DNA of 64,000 nt, taken from Bacteroidota bacterium. GTDB lineage: Bacteria; Bacteroidota; Bacteroidia; Chitinophagales; Chitinophagaceae. A model generated the notes under the pieces. It searched no databases. It was not told the DNA's origin and saw nothing but the letters and a program-made list of their open reading frames with translations. This document shows positions 45,368-53,358 of the stretch, in pieces (within the stretch, counting starts at the first letter, position 1; every line of letters starts with the position of its first letter). The stretch is from contig VGFT01000002.1 in the NCBI GenBank assembly GCA_016868775.1, forward strand, positions 321,830 to 385,829, written 5' to 3'. The position numbers and the translations under genes are program-made.

Positions 45368-45371
45368 GAAG

Positions 45372-45445
45372 TCGGGACGACTAGATTCGAACTAGCGACC
45401 CCTTGCACCCCATGCAAGTGCGCTACCGGGCTGCGCTACGTCCCG
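45372..45445 (-). tRNA. tRNA-Pro (anticodon GGG)
   Basis: The minus-strand cloverleaf has acceptor CGGGACG/CGTCCCG with the C1-G72 pair typical of tRNA-Pro, D arm AGCGCAGCCCGGTAGCGC, anticodon stem CTTGC/GCAAG with loop ATGGGGT (anticodon GGG), T loop TAGTTCGAATCTA, and discriminator A. The CCA end is not encoded. A TACATTTG element lies 16 bases upstream. Confidence 0.97.
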
Positions 45446-45461
45446 GACCGAAAAGGGAAGG

Positions 45462-45469
45462 CAAATGTA
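45462..45469 (-). promoter_or_regulatory. -7 promoter element of tRNA-Pro
   Basis: TACATTTG (minus strand), consensus TAnnTTTG, 16 bases before the tRNA 5' end. Confidence 0.6.
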
Positions 45470-45508
45470 GGCAGAAAACACCAATTTCCCAGTACGATAT
45501 GGGTTGCT

Positions 45509-45516
45509 TATCTTTG
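45509..45516 (+). promoter_or_regulatory. -7 promoter element before dihydroorotase-like gene
   Basis: TATCTTTG, perfect consensus, 7 bases before the GTG start at 45524; predicts a leaderless mRNA with a GTG start. Confidence 0.65.
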
Positions 45517-45523
45517 TCCTTTA

Positions 45524-46786
45524 GTGAAACTACTCATTAAAAAAGCCCGGATCGTCGACCCGGAAAATCCCCTGAATGGCCAGATTCTGGATATCTTGGT
45601 TCACGAGGGCCGTATCGAACAAACCGCTTCTTCCATCAACGCTAAGGCTGATCAGATCCTTGAACTCCCCGGTTTGTGTGCATCGCCCGGATGGGTGGAT
45701 GTATTCTCTCATTTTGGCGAACCCGGTTACGAACAGAAAGAAACAATTATATCCGGATCCCGCGCGGCACTGGCCGGCGGATACACCGATGTTTTTTTGA
45801 TCCCCAATAACAAGCCCGTCACACACGACAAAGCCAGTGTCGAGTACTTGAAACAGCAAGCGGCAAACGGGGCGGTCGATCTACATCCGATTGGTGCCAT
45901 CACCAAAGGAACCGAAGGAAAAGAATTGGCCGAACTCTATGACATGCACCGATCCGGTGCACGGGCCTTTAGCGACGGCACCCAAAGCATCCAATCGGCC
46001 GGCTTACTCCTCAAAGCGCTTCAATACGTCAAAGCGGTTCAGGCCACCATCATTCAATTGCCCGATGATCGTTCCATTCAGCCACAAGGACTCATGCACG
46101 AGGGCATAGCATCTACGCGAATGGGATTGCCCGGTCGACCCGACATCAGTGAATCAATCCAATCCCACCGCGACATCGCACTGAATCATTACACCGAATC
46201 CAACTTACACCTCACCGGAATCAGCAGCCGAGCAACCGTAGAAACCATCCGGACGGGCAAAAAATCACAACCGGGTCTCTCTTGCTCTGTTACTCCCTAC
46301 CACCTGCACTTCTGCGATGAGGATCTTGCCGGATACAACACCCTGCTTAAAACCATTCCGCCGGTTCGTACCAATGAAGACCGCGACGTGCTCAAACAAG
46401 CGGTGGCAGACGGCACCATCGACTGCCTCGCCGCGCACCATTTCCCCCAGGAGAATGATCGAAAAATCTGCGAATTCGAACAAGCCGCACCCGGCATGAT
46501 CGGATTGGAAACCGCTTTTGCAGCCCTGAGAACCGCACTCCCGGAGGCAACCCTAGAGCGACTCATAGAGATGATGGCGATCAACCCCCGAAAAATATTC
46601 GGACTCCTCCCCTCCAACCTTGTGTTGGGGAGCGAAGCCTGCATCACGTTGTTTCAACCCGATCAGGAATGGCTGGTGGAAGAATCATCCCTTCACTCCC
46701 GATCCAAGAACACTCCGTTTCTAGGGAAAAAACTGATGGGCCGATCCATTGGCACCATCCGAAACGGAACATTCCGCCACTCCTGA
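45524..46786 (+). CDS. Dihydroorotase-like amidohydrolase with altered metal site
   Basis: This 420-residue protein has the class I dihydroorotase fold and length and keeps family segments such as AGGYTDVFLIPNNKP, GLMHEGIASTRMGLPG and SCSVTPYHLHFCDEDL. The metal-ligand motif DxHxHxREPG reads DVFSHFGEPG (F61 for the first His, G65 for the Arg), and the catalytic-Asp motif ATDHAPH reads LAAHHFPQ. It is therefore probably an inactive or altered paralogue, like the PyrC-prime type partners of aspartate transcarbamoylase. The start is GTG at 45524, supported by the TATCTTTG element. The DUF4199 gene follows after one base. Confidence 0.88.
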   Translation: MKLLIKKARIVDPENPLNGQILDILVHEGRIEQTASSINAKADQILELPGLCASPGWVDVFSHFGEPGYEQKETIISGSRAALAGGYTDVFLIPNNKPVTHDKASVEYLKQQAANGAVDLHPIGAITKGTEGKELAELYDMHRSGARAFSDGTQSIQSAGLLLKALQYVKAVQATIIQLPDDRSIQPQGLMHEGIASTRMGLPGRPDISESIQSHRDIALNHYTESNLHLTGISSRATVETIRTGKKSQPGLSCSVTPYHLHFCDEDLAGYNTLLKTIPPVRTNEDRDVLKQAVADGTIDCLAAHHFPQENDRKICEFEQAAPGMIGLETAFAALRTALPEATLERLIEMMAINPRKIFGLLPSNLVLGSEACITLFQPDQEWLVEESSLHSRSKNTPFLGKKLMGRSIGTIRNGTFRHS

Positions 46787-46787
46787 T

Positions 46788-47294
46788 ATGCGCCGTTTTT
46801 TCAACCATCCTGCAGCCCGGGGGGCACTGACCGGCATTATTATGATCACAACCGGGGTGACACTGCGAGAAACCAACTCGGGAAATGAGATTTGGGCAAA
46901 GTACTTGCTGTTCATCGAATACGGATTTGGAATTATTTGGTCGATCTGGATGGCCAGGAAAGATTCATCCCGATCCGGCAGTTTTGGTAATCTGTTTCAA
47001 CAGGGCTTTCGTCATTTTGCCGTTACCGCCTTATTGATGGTCGGATTTACTTTATTCATCCTTTGGCGTCATCCGGAATTTGCCAGAGAAGAAGCGGCTT
47101 ATCAACGAACCCTACTAACGGAAACCAAGAAATATACGCCCAATCAGATCGAGGAGTTGGTGACGGAGGCCGAGAAACAATTCCCGGTTCGCTTTATTTC
47201 CGCCACTGTTTTCGGATATTTGTTATTGGGTGCCGTTTTCGCTGCCGCCGGCAGTGCCCTACTCACCCGTAAGAACCCGCCATATGGACCTTAG
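46788..47294 (+). CDS. DUF4199 family membrane protein
   Basis: The 168-residue inner-membrane protein has helices at about residues 11-25, 35-50, 72-92 and 140-160. The pattern (a Gly-rich first helix, ARKDSSRSGSFGNLFQQGFRHF between helices 2 and 3) matches DUF4199, common beside glycosyltransferases in Bacteroidota. It starts one base after the dihydroorotase-like stop and overlaps the GT2 gene by 11 bases, so it is in the same operon. Function unknown, possibly related to lipid-linked sugar handling. Confidence 0.83.
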   Translation: MRRFFNHPAARGALTGIIMITTGVTLRETNSGNEIWAKYLLFIEYGFGIIWSIWMARKDSSRSGSFGNLFQQGFRHFAVTALLMVGFTLFILWRHPEFAREEAAYQRTLLTETKKYTPNQIEELVTEAEKQFPVRFISATVFGYLLLGAVFAAAGSALLTRKNPPYGP

Positions 47295-48225
47295 CATCGC
47301 CATCCCCCTATATAACGAGGCAGAATCGCTCCCGGAACTGACCGCCTGGATCGAGCGCGTGATGCAGGAACAGGGACTCACCTATGAAGTGATTTATATT
47401 GACGATGGAAGTACCGATGATTCCTGGTTGGTGATCGAAGCCCTCCATAAAAAAAATGATCGAATCAAAGGGTTCAAATTCCAACGCAATTATGGAAAAT
47501 CGGCCGGACTCTATGAGGCCTTCAAAGCAGCTACCGGCAAAGTCGTGATCACCATGGACGCCGACCTACAAGATAGTCCGGATGAAATCCCCGAGCTGCG
47601 CCGAATGATCCTGGAGGAAGGATACGATCTGGTCAGCGGATGGAAAAAGAAACGATACGACAATACCCTTACCAAAAACATCCCCTCCAAATTCTTCAAT
47701 GCCGTTACCCGCTCCATGTCGGGCATCAAACTGCATGATTTCAATTGCGGACTCAAAGCCTACCGCTTACAAGTGGTCAAGGGCATCGAGGTATATGGGG
47801 AGATGCATCGATACATTCCGGTGCTGGCCAAATGGTCGGGTTTTCATAAGATCGGAGAGAAAGTGGTCGAACACCGCGCCCGCAAATACGGATATTCCAA
47901 ATTTGGATGGGACCGTTTCATCAACGGATTCCTGGATCTACTCTCCATTTCGTTTGTAGGACGATTCTCCAAACGCCCCATGCATTTCTTCGGGCTCTGG
48001 GGAAGCCTTTGCTTTCTGGCGGGATTTGTCATGGCGTTTTATCTTCTTTTATCCAAATTCATCGAACCCAGTTTTTCCCTAACCAACCGTCCGGCCTTCT
48101 ACATTTCCCTGACCTCCGTTATCCTGGGCATGCAACTTTTTCTGGCTGGATACATCGGTGAACTGATCGCCCGCAACTCCTTCACGCGCAACCAATATCT
48201 GTTGGAATCGAAAATTGGTCTCTAA
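47284..48225 (+). CDS. Family 2 glycosyltransferase (polyprenyl-phosphate sugar synthase type)
   Basis: This 313-residue GT-A enzyme has an N-terminal catalytic domain with DLSIAIPLYNEAESLPEL, YIDDGSTDDSW and TMDADLQDSPDEIPEL (DxD-like site). GLKAYRLQV follows, then two C-terminal membrane helices (about 235-258 and 270-290) as in DPM1/GtrB/ArnC enzymes. It transfers a sugar from a nucleotide donor to polyprenyl phosphate. ATG at 47284 is favoured; it overlaps the previous gene by 11 bases, and the GT4 gene shares its stop codon base (48225). Confidence 0.93.
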   Translation: MDLSIAIPLYNEAESLPELTAWIERVMQEQGLTYEVIYIDDGSTDDSWLVIEALHKKNDRIKGFKFQRNYGKSAGLYEAFKAATGKVVITMDADLQDSPDEIPELRRMILEEGYDLVSGWKKKRYDNTLTKNIPSKFFNAVTRSMSGIKLHDFNCGLKAYRLQVVKGIEVYGEMHRYIPVLAKWSGFHKIGEKVVEHRARKYGYSKFGWDRFINGFLDLLSISFVGRFSKRPMHFFGLWGSLCFLAGFVMAFYLLLSKFIEPSFSLTNRPAFYISLTSVILGMQLFLAGYIGELIARNSFTRNQYLLESKIGL

Positions 48226-49361
48226 TGAAACGGGTGATGATCATCGGTCCCGCCCATCCGCTGCGTGGCGGACTCGCCACTTTCGACCATCGCCTAGCTA
48301 GCGCATTCCAAGAAAAAGGATATACCGCCGAGATCATCTCCTTCAGCCTCCAATACCCCTCCTTCTTATTTCCTGGTAAAACGCAATTCACCGACGAACC
48401 CGCCCCCGCAGGCACCCCCATTCGTTCCCTGATCAATTCGATCAACCCCATCAACTGGATCCAGGTAGGCAATAAACTCTCCAAGGAAAAGCCCGATCTG
48501 GTTATCGTGCGCTACTGGCTTCCATTCATGGGTCCCTCGCTCGGAACCATCCTGCGCCGCATTAGAAAAAATAATCATAGCCGTATCGTTTGTTTGGCCG
48601 ACAATATCATTCCCCACGAAACCCGGCCGGGCGACGAGACCTTCACCCGCTATTTTATCCGTACCTGTGAGGCCTTCCTTACCATGAGCGAAAAAGTAAA
48701 AGAAGACCTACTGCCCAGAGTAAAAAGACAATCCGTTACCCTGGCCGCTCACCCGCGCTATGATAATTTCGGCGCGGCCATCGATTCCACCACGGCCCGT
48801 GCCAAACTGGGGATCGCCCCCAACCAAAAAATAATTCTGTTCTTCGGATTCATCCGACGATACAAAGGTCTCGATCTGCTACTGCAAGCCATGTCGAATT
48901 CAACCATCCGCGAACAAAACATCAAACTGCTGGTGGCCGGTGAGTTTTATGAGGACCGTGCGGCTTACGACAAGCTGATCCAGCAATTGAATATTCACGA
49001 TCAGTTGATTCTAAAAACCGATTTCATCCCTGATTCTCAGGTGCGGGATTATATATGCGCCGCTGATTTTGTAATCCAACCCTACAAAAACGCTACGCAA
49101 AGCGGGGTTACCCCCCTGGCCTATCATTTTGAAAAGCCCATGCTGGTCACCAATGTGGGTGGATTGCCCGGACTGGTCCCTCATGAACAATCCGGACTGG
49201 TCTGTGAACCCAATCCCGAATCCATCGCGAATGGCGTTTTAAAATTATACCAACTGGGACCACTCTATTTTCAACCACATCTTCTTCGAATCAAGCAGGA
49301 ACTCAGCTGGACAAGATTTATTGATAAATTGATCGACCTGGCTAATGGTATTCAAAAGTAA
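48225..49361 (+). CDS. Family 4 glycosyltransferase
   Basis: The 378-residue GT-B enzyme opens with MKRVMIIGPAHPLRGGLATFD (split at 20: MKRVMIIGPAHPLRGG), a GT4 donor-half start. Late motifs are FFGFIRRYKGLDLLLQAM, KLLVAGEFYEDRAAYD and KNATQSGVTPLAYHFEKPML (the EX7E-like region is replaced by QSGV). It lies directly after the GT2 gene (1-base overlap) and before the heptose kinase (17-base overlap), so it probably adds a sugar, perhaps heptose, to the same glycan. Confidence 0.9.
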   Translation: MKRVMIIGPAHPLRGGLATFDHRLASAFQEKGYTAEIISFSLQYPSFLFPGKTQFTDEPAPAGTPIRSLINSINPINWIQVGNKLSKEKPDLVIVRYWLPFMGPSLGTILRRIRKNNHSRIVCLADNIIPHETRPGDETFTRYFIRTCEAFLTMSEKVKEDLLPRVKRQSVTLAAHPRYDNFGAAIDSTTARAKLGIAPNQKIILFFGFIRRYKGLDLLLQAMSNSTIREQNIKLLVAGEFYEDRAAYDKLIQQLNIHDQLILKTDFIPDSQVRDYICAADFVIQPYKNATQSGVTPLAYHFEKPMLVTNVGGLPGLVPHEQSGLVCEPNPESIANGVLKLYQLGPLYFQPHLLRIKQELSWTRFIDKLIDLANGIQK

Positions 49362-50367
49362 AGCTCCGCTACGGATTGGATTGGCCGGTGGGGGGACGGA
49401 TGTCAGTCCCTATAGCGACCTCTTTGGCGGCGCGATTCTGAATGCCACCATTTCCCTTTACGCCAGAGCGAGTATAGCGTTTCTGGAGGAACCGATCGTG
49501 CTTATTGAAGCAACGGACCGCTCCGAGTCCATCACCCTCCCCCTTACCGATCAACTTCCCATCAATGGAGAGCTGGATTTAGTCAAGGGTGTTTTCAACC
49601 GTCTGAAAAGAGAAAATAAATTACCTACTCGTGGCATCCGCATCCAAACCGAGGTAGATGCACCAGCCGGTTCCGGATTGGGAACCTCCTCCACCCTCAT
49701 GGTTGCCATTCTTGGAGCTTTTGCGAAGGCCTGCAAACTTTCCTACGGCGAGTACGACCTGGCCCACCTGGCTTATGAGATCGAACGAAAAGACCTCGGA
49801 CTGGCCGGAGGCAAACAGGATCAATATGCCGCCACTTTTGGCGGCGTAAATTTCATGGAATTTTCTTCAGACGATAAAGTGATCGTAAATCCATTACGAG
49901 TGAAACCGGAATATTTGGATGAATTGGAAAACAACCTGCTGCTTTATTATTCGGACACCAGCCGGGAATCGGCCCGCATCATTGCCATCCAGCAAAAAAA
50001 TGTTCATGAAAAAAATATCCGTTCCATCGAGGCCATGCATCAACTAAAAGATCAAGCGCATCAAATGAAAGAAGCCCTGATGCAAGGCCGGCTAGACTTG
50101 ATCGGAGAAATCCTGGATTATGGGTTTCAGCAAAAGAAGCGCATGGCAGAAGGAATCAGCAACGACTGGCTGGAAGAGATCTATCAAACGGCCCGTAAAG
50201 CGGGGGCCAGTGGGGGCAAGATCTCAGGAGCCGGCGGGGGCGGCTTTATGATCTTCTATTGCCCGGCCAAAACCCGTAATGCCGTAGCCGAATCCCTTAC
50301 CCGATTGGGTGGACGCGTGCAGTCCTATCAATTTACCTGCAGCGGCATCCGATCCTGGACCGCTTGA
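49345..50367 (+). CDS. hddA: D-glycero-alpha-D-manno-heptose 7-phosphate kinase HddA (GHMP family)
   Basis: HddA phosphorylates heptose-7-phosphate at C1 in GDP-heptose synthesis. The 340-residue GHMP kinase has APLRIGLAGGGTDVSPY at the start, ATP loop PAGSGLGTSSTLM (about 106-118) and GGKISGAGGGGFMIF near the end. These match HddA rather than galactokinase or mevalonate kinase. It overlaps the GT4 gene by 17 bases; gmhA follows after 23 bases that contain a perfect promoter element. Confidence 0.93.
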   Translation: MVFKSKAPLRIGLAGGGTDVSPYSDLFGGAILNATISLYARASIAFLEEPIVLIEATDRSESITLPLTDQLPINGELDLVKGVFNRLKRENKLPTRGIRIQTEVDAPAGSGLGTSSTLMVAILGAFAKACKLSYGEYDLAHLAYEIERKDLGLAGGKQDQYAATFGGVNFMEFSSDDKVIVNPLRVKPEYLDELENNLLLYYSDTSRESARIIAIQQKNVHEKNIRSIEAMHQLKDQAHQMKEALMQGRLDLIGEILDYGFQQKKRMAEGISNDWLEEIYQTARKAGASGGKISGAGGGGFMIFYCPAKTRNAVAESLTRLGGRVQSYQFTCSGIRSWTA

Positions 50368-50378
50368 GATTCTCCCGC

Positions 50379-50386
50379 TATCTTTG
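50379..50386 (+). promoter_or_regulatory. Internal promoter element before gmhA
   Basis: TATCTTTG, perfect consensus, in the 23-base gap between hddA and gmhA, 4 bases before the gmhA ATG. An internal leaderless promoter within an otherwise overlapping operon. Confidence 0.6.
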
Positions 50387-50390
50387 AGGG

Positions 50391-50981
50391 ATGGAAAAGA
50401 TCCGTTCAATACTTCAGGCCTCCATTCATACCAAGCAACTGATCCTGAATGATGAAACGCTGTTGGAGCAGATCTATCGATCGGCCCATTGCATCACTCA
50501 CTCTTTCCAACAAAAAAATAGGCTTTATCTCTGCGGCAACGGTGGAAGCGCCGCTGATGCCCAACACCTGGCTGCCGAATTTTCGGGACGGTTTTATAGC
50601 GACCGAAAAGCCCTCCCCGCCGAGGCCCTGCATGCCAACACTTCTTATCTGACCGCAGTAGCCAATGATTATGGATACGACCAGGTCTATGCCCGATTGA
50701 TCGATGGCATCACCGAACCGGGAGATGTATTGATCGGACTCTCCACCTCTGGAAACGCGCCCAATGTGGTAAAGGCATTTGAATCTGCCCGCCGGTTGGG
50801 CGTCACGACCATTGGATTTACCGGTTTGGAGGGCGGAAAAATGAAAATGTTGTCCGACTACTGGATCGGCATCCCCAGTTCCGATACCCCTCGGATTCAA
50901 GAGGCACACATTACGGTGGGACATATCATTTGCCAACTCGTTGAAGAATCATACTTTCAACCGAAGGGACCAACAAAATGA
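50391..50981 (+). CDS. gmhA: D-sedoheptulose 7-phosphate isomerase GmhA
   Basis: GmhA turns sedoheptulose-7-phosphate into D-glycero-D-manno-heptose-7-phosphate, the first step of heptose synthesis. The 196-residue SIS-domain protein has LYLCGNGGSAADAQHLAAEF (about 44-63), SYLTAVANDYGYDQVYAR and DVLIGLSTSGNAPNVVKAF, all characteristic of GmhA. The downstream fusion gene overlaps its end by 4 bases. A TATCTTTG element 4 bases before the ATG suggests an internal promoter. Confidence 0.95.
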   Translation: MEKIRSILQASIHTKQLILNDETLLEQIYRSAHCITHSFQQKNRLYLCGNGGSAADAQHLAAEFSGRFYSDRKALPAEALHANTSYLTAVANDYGYDQVYARLIDGITEPGDVLIGLSTSGNAPNVVKAFESARRLGVTTIGFTGLEGGKMKMLSDYWIGIPSSDTPRIQEAHITVGHIICQLVEESYFQPKGPTK

Positions 50982-52237
50982 TCCGCGAAGCGATCGTACT
51001 GGCAGGTGGATTGGGCACTCGTCTCCGCTCCGCAATCCCCGATACCCCGAAATGTCTGGCGCCGGTGGCAGAACGCCCTTTTTTATTTCATGTCATCAAT
51101 TATTGGAGAACTCAAGGCGTGGAAAAATTTATATTCTCCCTCGGATACAAACACGAGCAAATCCAAGAATATCTATCAACGTATTTTCCAACGCTCTCCA
51201 AAATCGAAGTAATCGAAGAGGAACCCCTGGGAACCGGTGGCGCACTCTTACGGGCATTGAGAAGTTGTGAACAGCCACACGTGCTGGTCCTAAACGGCGA
51301 TACCTTATTCAAAGGCGACCTCCACCGCGCTGCGCGTCTACATCAGGAACAAGCCGCTGCGTGTACACTGATGCTAAAATCGCTTGAACATTTTGACCGC
51401 TACGGCGTGGTAAGAACGGATGCAAAGGGACAGGTGTTAGCCTTTTTAGAGAAAAAACCCACCGCAGCCGGACAGATCAATGCCGGGGTGATCTTGGTAG
51501 ACCGACACAAGTTGCTGGAAGAAGAGCTGCCCGAGAAGTTTTCCTTCGAGAAAGATTACCTGGAAAAAATGGTGGGTGAACGCAAATTCATGGGACTCTC
51601 ACAAGACGGTTACTTTCGGGACATAGGCATTCCGGAAGATTTTCAAATGGCCGATCGAGAACTTCGTCCCCTCCCTTTACGACCGGACCGGATCGATCGA
51701 ACGTGGACCCTATTTCTGGACCGGGACGGAGTCATCAACCAAGAAAAAAATGAGGATTATATCCGAGATCCGTCTGAATTCATTTTTTATAAAGAAGTAA
51801 CCGAAACGTTGGCTCGTTTAAGTGGGCGGGTTGGTCGACTGATCATTGTTACCAACCAACGCGGTGTTGGCAAGGGATTAATGACTGAAAAGGACCTGCG
51901 GGACATCAACCAACTTATGCTGGATCAGATCGAGGCCGCAGGAGGCCGCATCGACCGGATCTATTATTGTACCAGCCTGGATAACCTGCACCCCGATCGC
52001 AAACCCAATCCGGGAATGGCCTACCGAGCACGTCAAGAATTCCCGGACATCGATCCCGACCGATCCCTGATGGTAGGTAATAAGCACAGCGATATGTTGT
52101 TCGGGAAAAATGCCGGGTTTTATACCTGCTACATGGCGACAACAAATCCCGAATTCAACTTTCCACATCCCGATATTGACATTCGATTCGATTCCCTTCC
52201 GGAATTCGCAAAATGGATTCTAAAAAATAAATATTGA
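50978..52237 (+). CDS. Fused HddC guanylyltransferase and GmhB phosphatase (bifunctional)
   Basis: Residues 1-230 form a nucleotidyltransferase (LAGGLGTRLRS, then GTGGALLRAL and NGDTLF) as in HddC, which makes GDP-heptose from heptose-1-phosphate. Residues 240-419 form a HAD phosphatase with DxD at D248/D250 (LFLDRDGVINQE), VTNQRGVGKG and late MVGNKHSDMLFG, as in GmhB. Thus steps three and four are on one polypeptide. The cysteine/histidine zinc loop seen in E. coli GmhB is replaced by YYCTSLDNLHPDRKPNPGM. It starts 4 bases before the gmhA stop. Confidence 0.93.
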   Translation: MIREAIVLAGGLGTRLRSAIPDTPKCLAPVAERPFLFHVINYWRTQGVEKFIFSLGYKHEQIQEYLSTYFPTLSKIEVIEEEPLGTGGALLRALRSCEQPHVLVLNGDTLFKGDLHRAARLHQEQAAACTLMLKSLEHFDRYGVVRTDAKGQVLAFLEKKPTAAGQINAGVILVDRHKLLEEELPEKFSFEKDYLEKMVGERKFMGLSQDGYFRDIGIPEDFQMADRELRPLPLRPDRIDRTWTLFLDRDGVINQEKNEDYIRDPSEFIFYKEVTETLARLSGRVGRLIIVTNQRGVGKGLMTEKDLRDINQLMLDQIEAAGGRIDRIYYCTSLDNLHPDRKPNPGMAYRARQEFPDIDPDRSLMVGNKHSDMLFGKNAGFYTCYMATTNPEFNFPHPDIDIRFDSLPEFAKWILKNKY

Positions 52238-52292
52238 CAAATCTTTCACGCTTCCCGAACCCTCAAACGAAATCTCTGTCGACTGCATTTAT

Positions 52293-52300
52293 TACTTTCG
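52293..52300 (+). promoter_or_regulatory. -7-like element before secreted-protein gene
   Basis: TACTTTCG (variant of TAnnTTTG) lies 5 bases before the ATG at 52306. Confidence 0.4.
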
Positions 52301-52305
52301 ACAGC

Positions 52306-53238
52306 ATGATACGCCTATCAATGATCTCCCTCCTGATTACGTGTTGGATGTGTAGTTCTGCCTTTGCCCAGCCGTCCGCCTTAAATAAGGCAAATCGAAT
52401 ACAACTTTCTGCCAAAGAAGACACCCTCCTGTCGCTCTCCTTAAAGTTGAACACAGATTCCATTCAAGCCATTCGGATGAAGGCAGATAGCCAATTTACC
52501 CGCGTCCTGGTTCGCGCGCTGCAAATACCATATTCTTTCTGGTACTCATTTGATTCGCTTATAGGAATATCTAAACTCTATGCCCCCGATAGCAGCTTTC
52601 GGATTTTTACTTGGAACCTTTCGTATGATGATTATTATCACCGACAGCGAGGCACAATTCAAATGCGAACAAAAGATGGTTCGCTGAAGATGTATCCCTT
52701 ACGCGATGTTTCGGAGTTTATTGAAAATGCGACCGATTCTGCCCGCGATCGAATGAATTGGATCGGTGCGGCCTACTACAACATGATCAAAACGCAACAT
52801 CAAGGGAAAAGTTTTTACACCTTATTTGGCTTTGATCCTAATGGAGCCATGAGCAGCATGAAGTGGATGGAGGTATTGCATTTCAACGCAAAAGGAGAAC
52901 CTGTTTTTGGCGGACCTTTCTTTAGTTACGAGAACGATGCCACTCGAAAACCCACACAATATCGGTACCAACTTGAATTCAAGAAGAATGCACAAGTGCT
53001 ATTAAACTTTATTCCCGATCTAAACATGGTATTGGTCGATCACCTGATCTCTGAAAACAATGATCCCGACAATAAGTGGACCTATATACCCGATGGCGAT
53101 CAGGAAGGATTCACGTGGAAAAACGGAAAATGGATACATGTAGAAAAAGTGTTTACGCAAATACTTCAAGAAGGCGAAGCACCCCGAGAAATCCCTATAT
53201 TGGAACAGAAATCCAACCAGAAAGTAAAAGGTCAATAA
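52306..53238 (+). CDS. Conserved secreted protein, unknown function
   Basis: This 310-residue protein has a signal peptide (SMISLLITCWMCSSAFAQP, cleavage after AFAQ). The mature part is rich in aromatic and charged residues and has no membrane helices; residues 110-260 look beta-rich (FRIFTWNLSYDDYYHRQ, FYTLFGFDPNGAMSSMKWM, YRYQLEFKKNAQVLLNFIPD). I do not recognise the family. It lies between the GDP-heptose fusion gene and the flippase, whose reading frame continues in phase straight after its TAA stop. A role in the glycan locus is possible but unproven. Confidence 0.82.
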   Translation: MIRLSMISLLITCWMCSSAFAQPSALNKANRIQLSAKEDTLLSLSLKLNTDSIQAIRMKADSQFTRVLVRALQIPYSFWYSFDSLIGISKLYAPDSSFRIFTWNLSYDDYYHRQRGTIQMRTKDGSLKMYPLRDVSEFIENATDSARDRMNWIGAAYYNMIKTQHQGKSFYTLFGFDPNGAMSSMKWMEVLHFNAKGEPVFGGPFFSYENDATRKPTQYRYQLEFKKNAQVLLNFIPDLNMVLVDHLISENNDPDNKWTYIPDGDQEGFTWKNGKWIHVEKVFTQILQEGEAPREIPILEQKSNQKVKGQ

Positions 53239-53358
53239 TCTTCGGGTACGTTCCGTCAATTTCCATATCAGATCTTAAACGGTATCACCGGGCTACTGTT
53301 CCCGCTGATCACCTACCCATACCTGGCACGGGTATTAGGACCTGAACGGCTGGGTGCC
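53239..53358 (+). other. In-frame coding extension of the flippase without a canonical start codon
   Basis: Forty codons directly after the TAA at 53236-53238 are open in the flippase frame and encode family-typical sequence: FRQFPYQILNGITGLLFPL and ITYPYLARVLGPERLG, the usual first membrane helix and first loop of Wzx proteins. There is no ATG, GTG or TTG before the GTG at 53359. The true start must be a rare codon (for example ACG or CTG), readthrough of TAA, or a sequence error. Confidence 0.7.

Noticed and set aside
45250-45370. Short repeats near tRNA-Pro as a possible CRISPR array
   Set aside because: Only two unequal copies with hairpin structure and T tracts; no regular spacers and no cas genes. 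They fit a terminator and its decayed copy.
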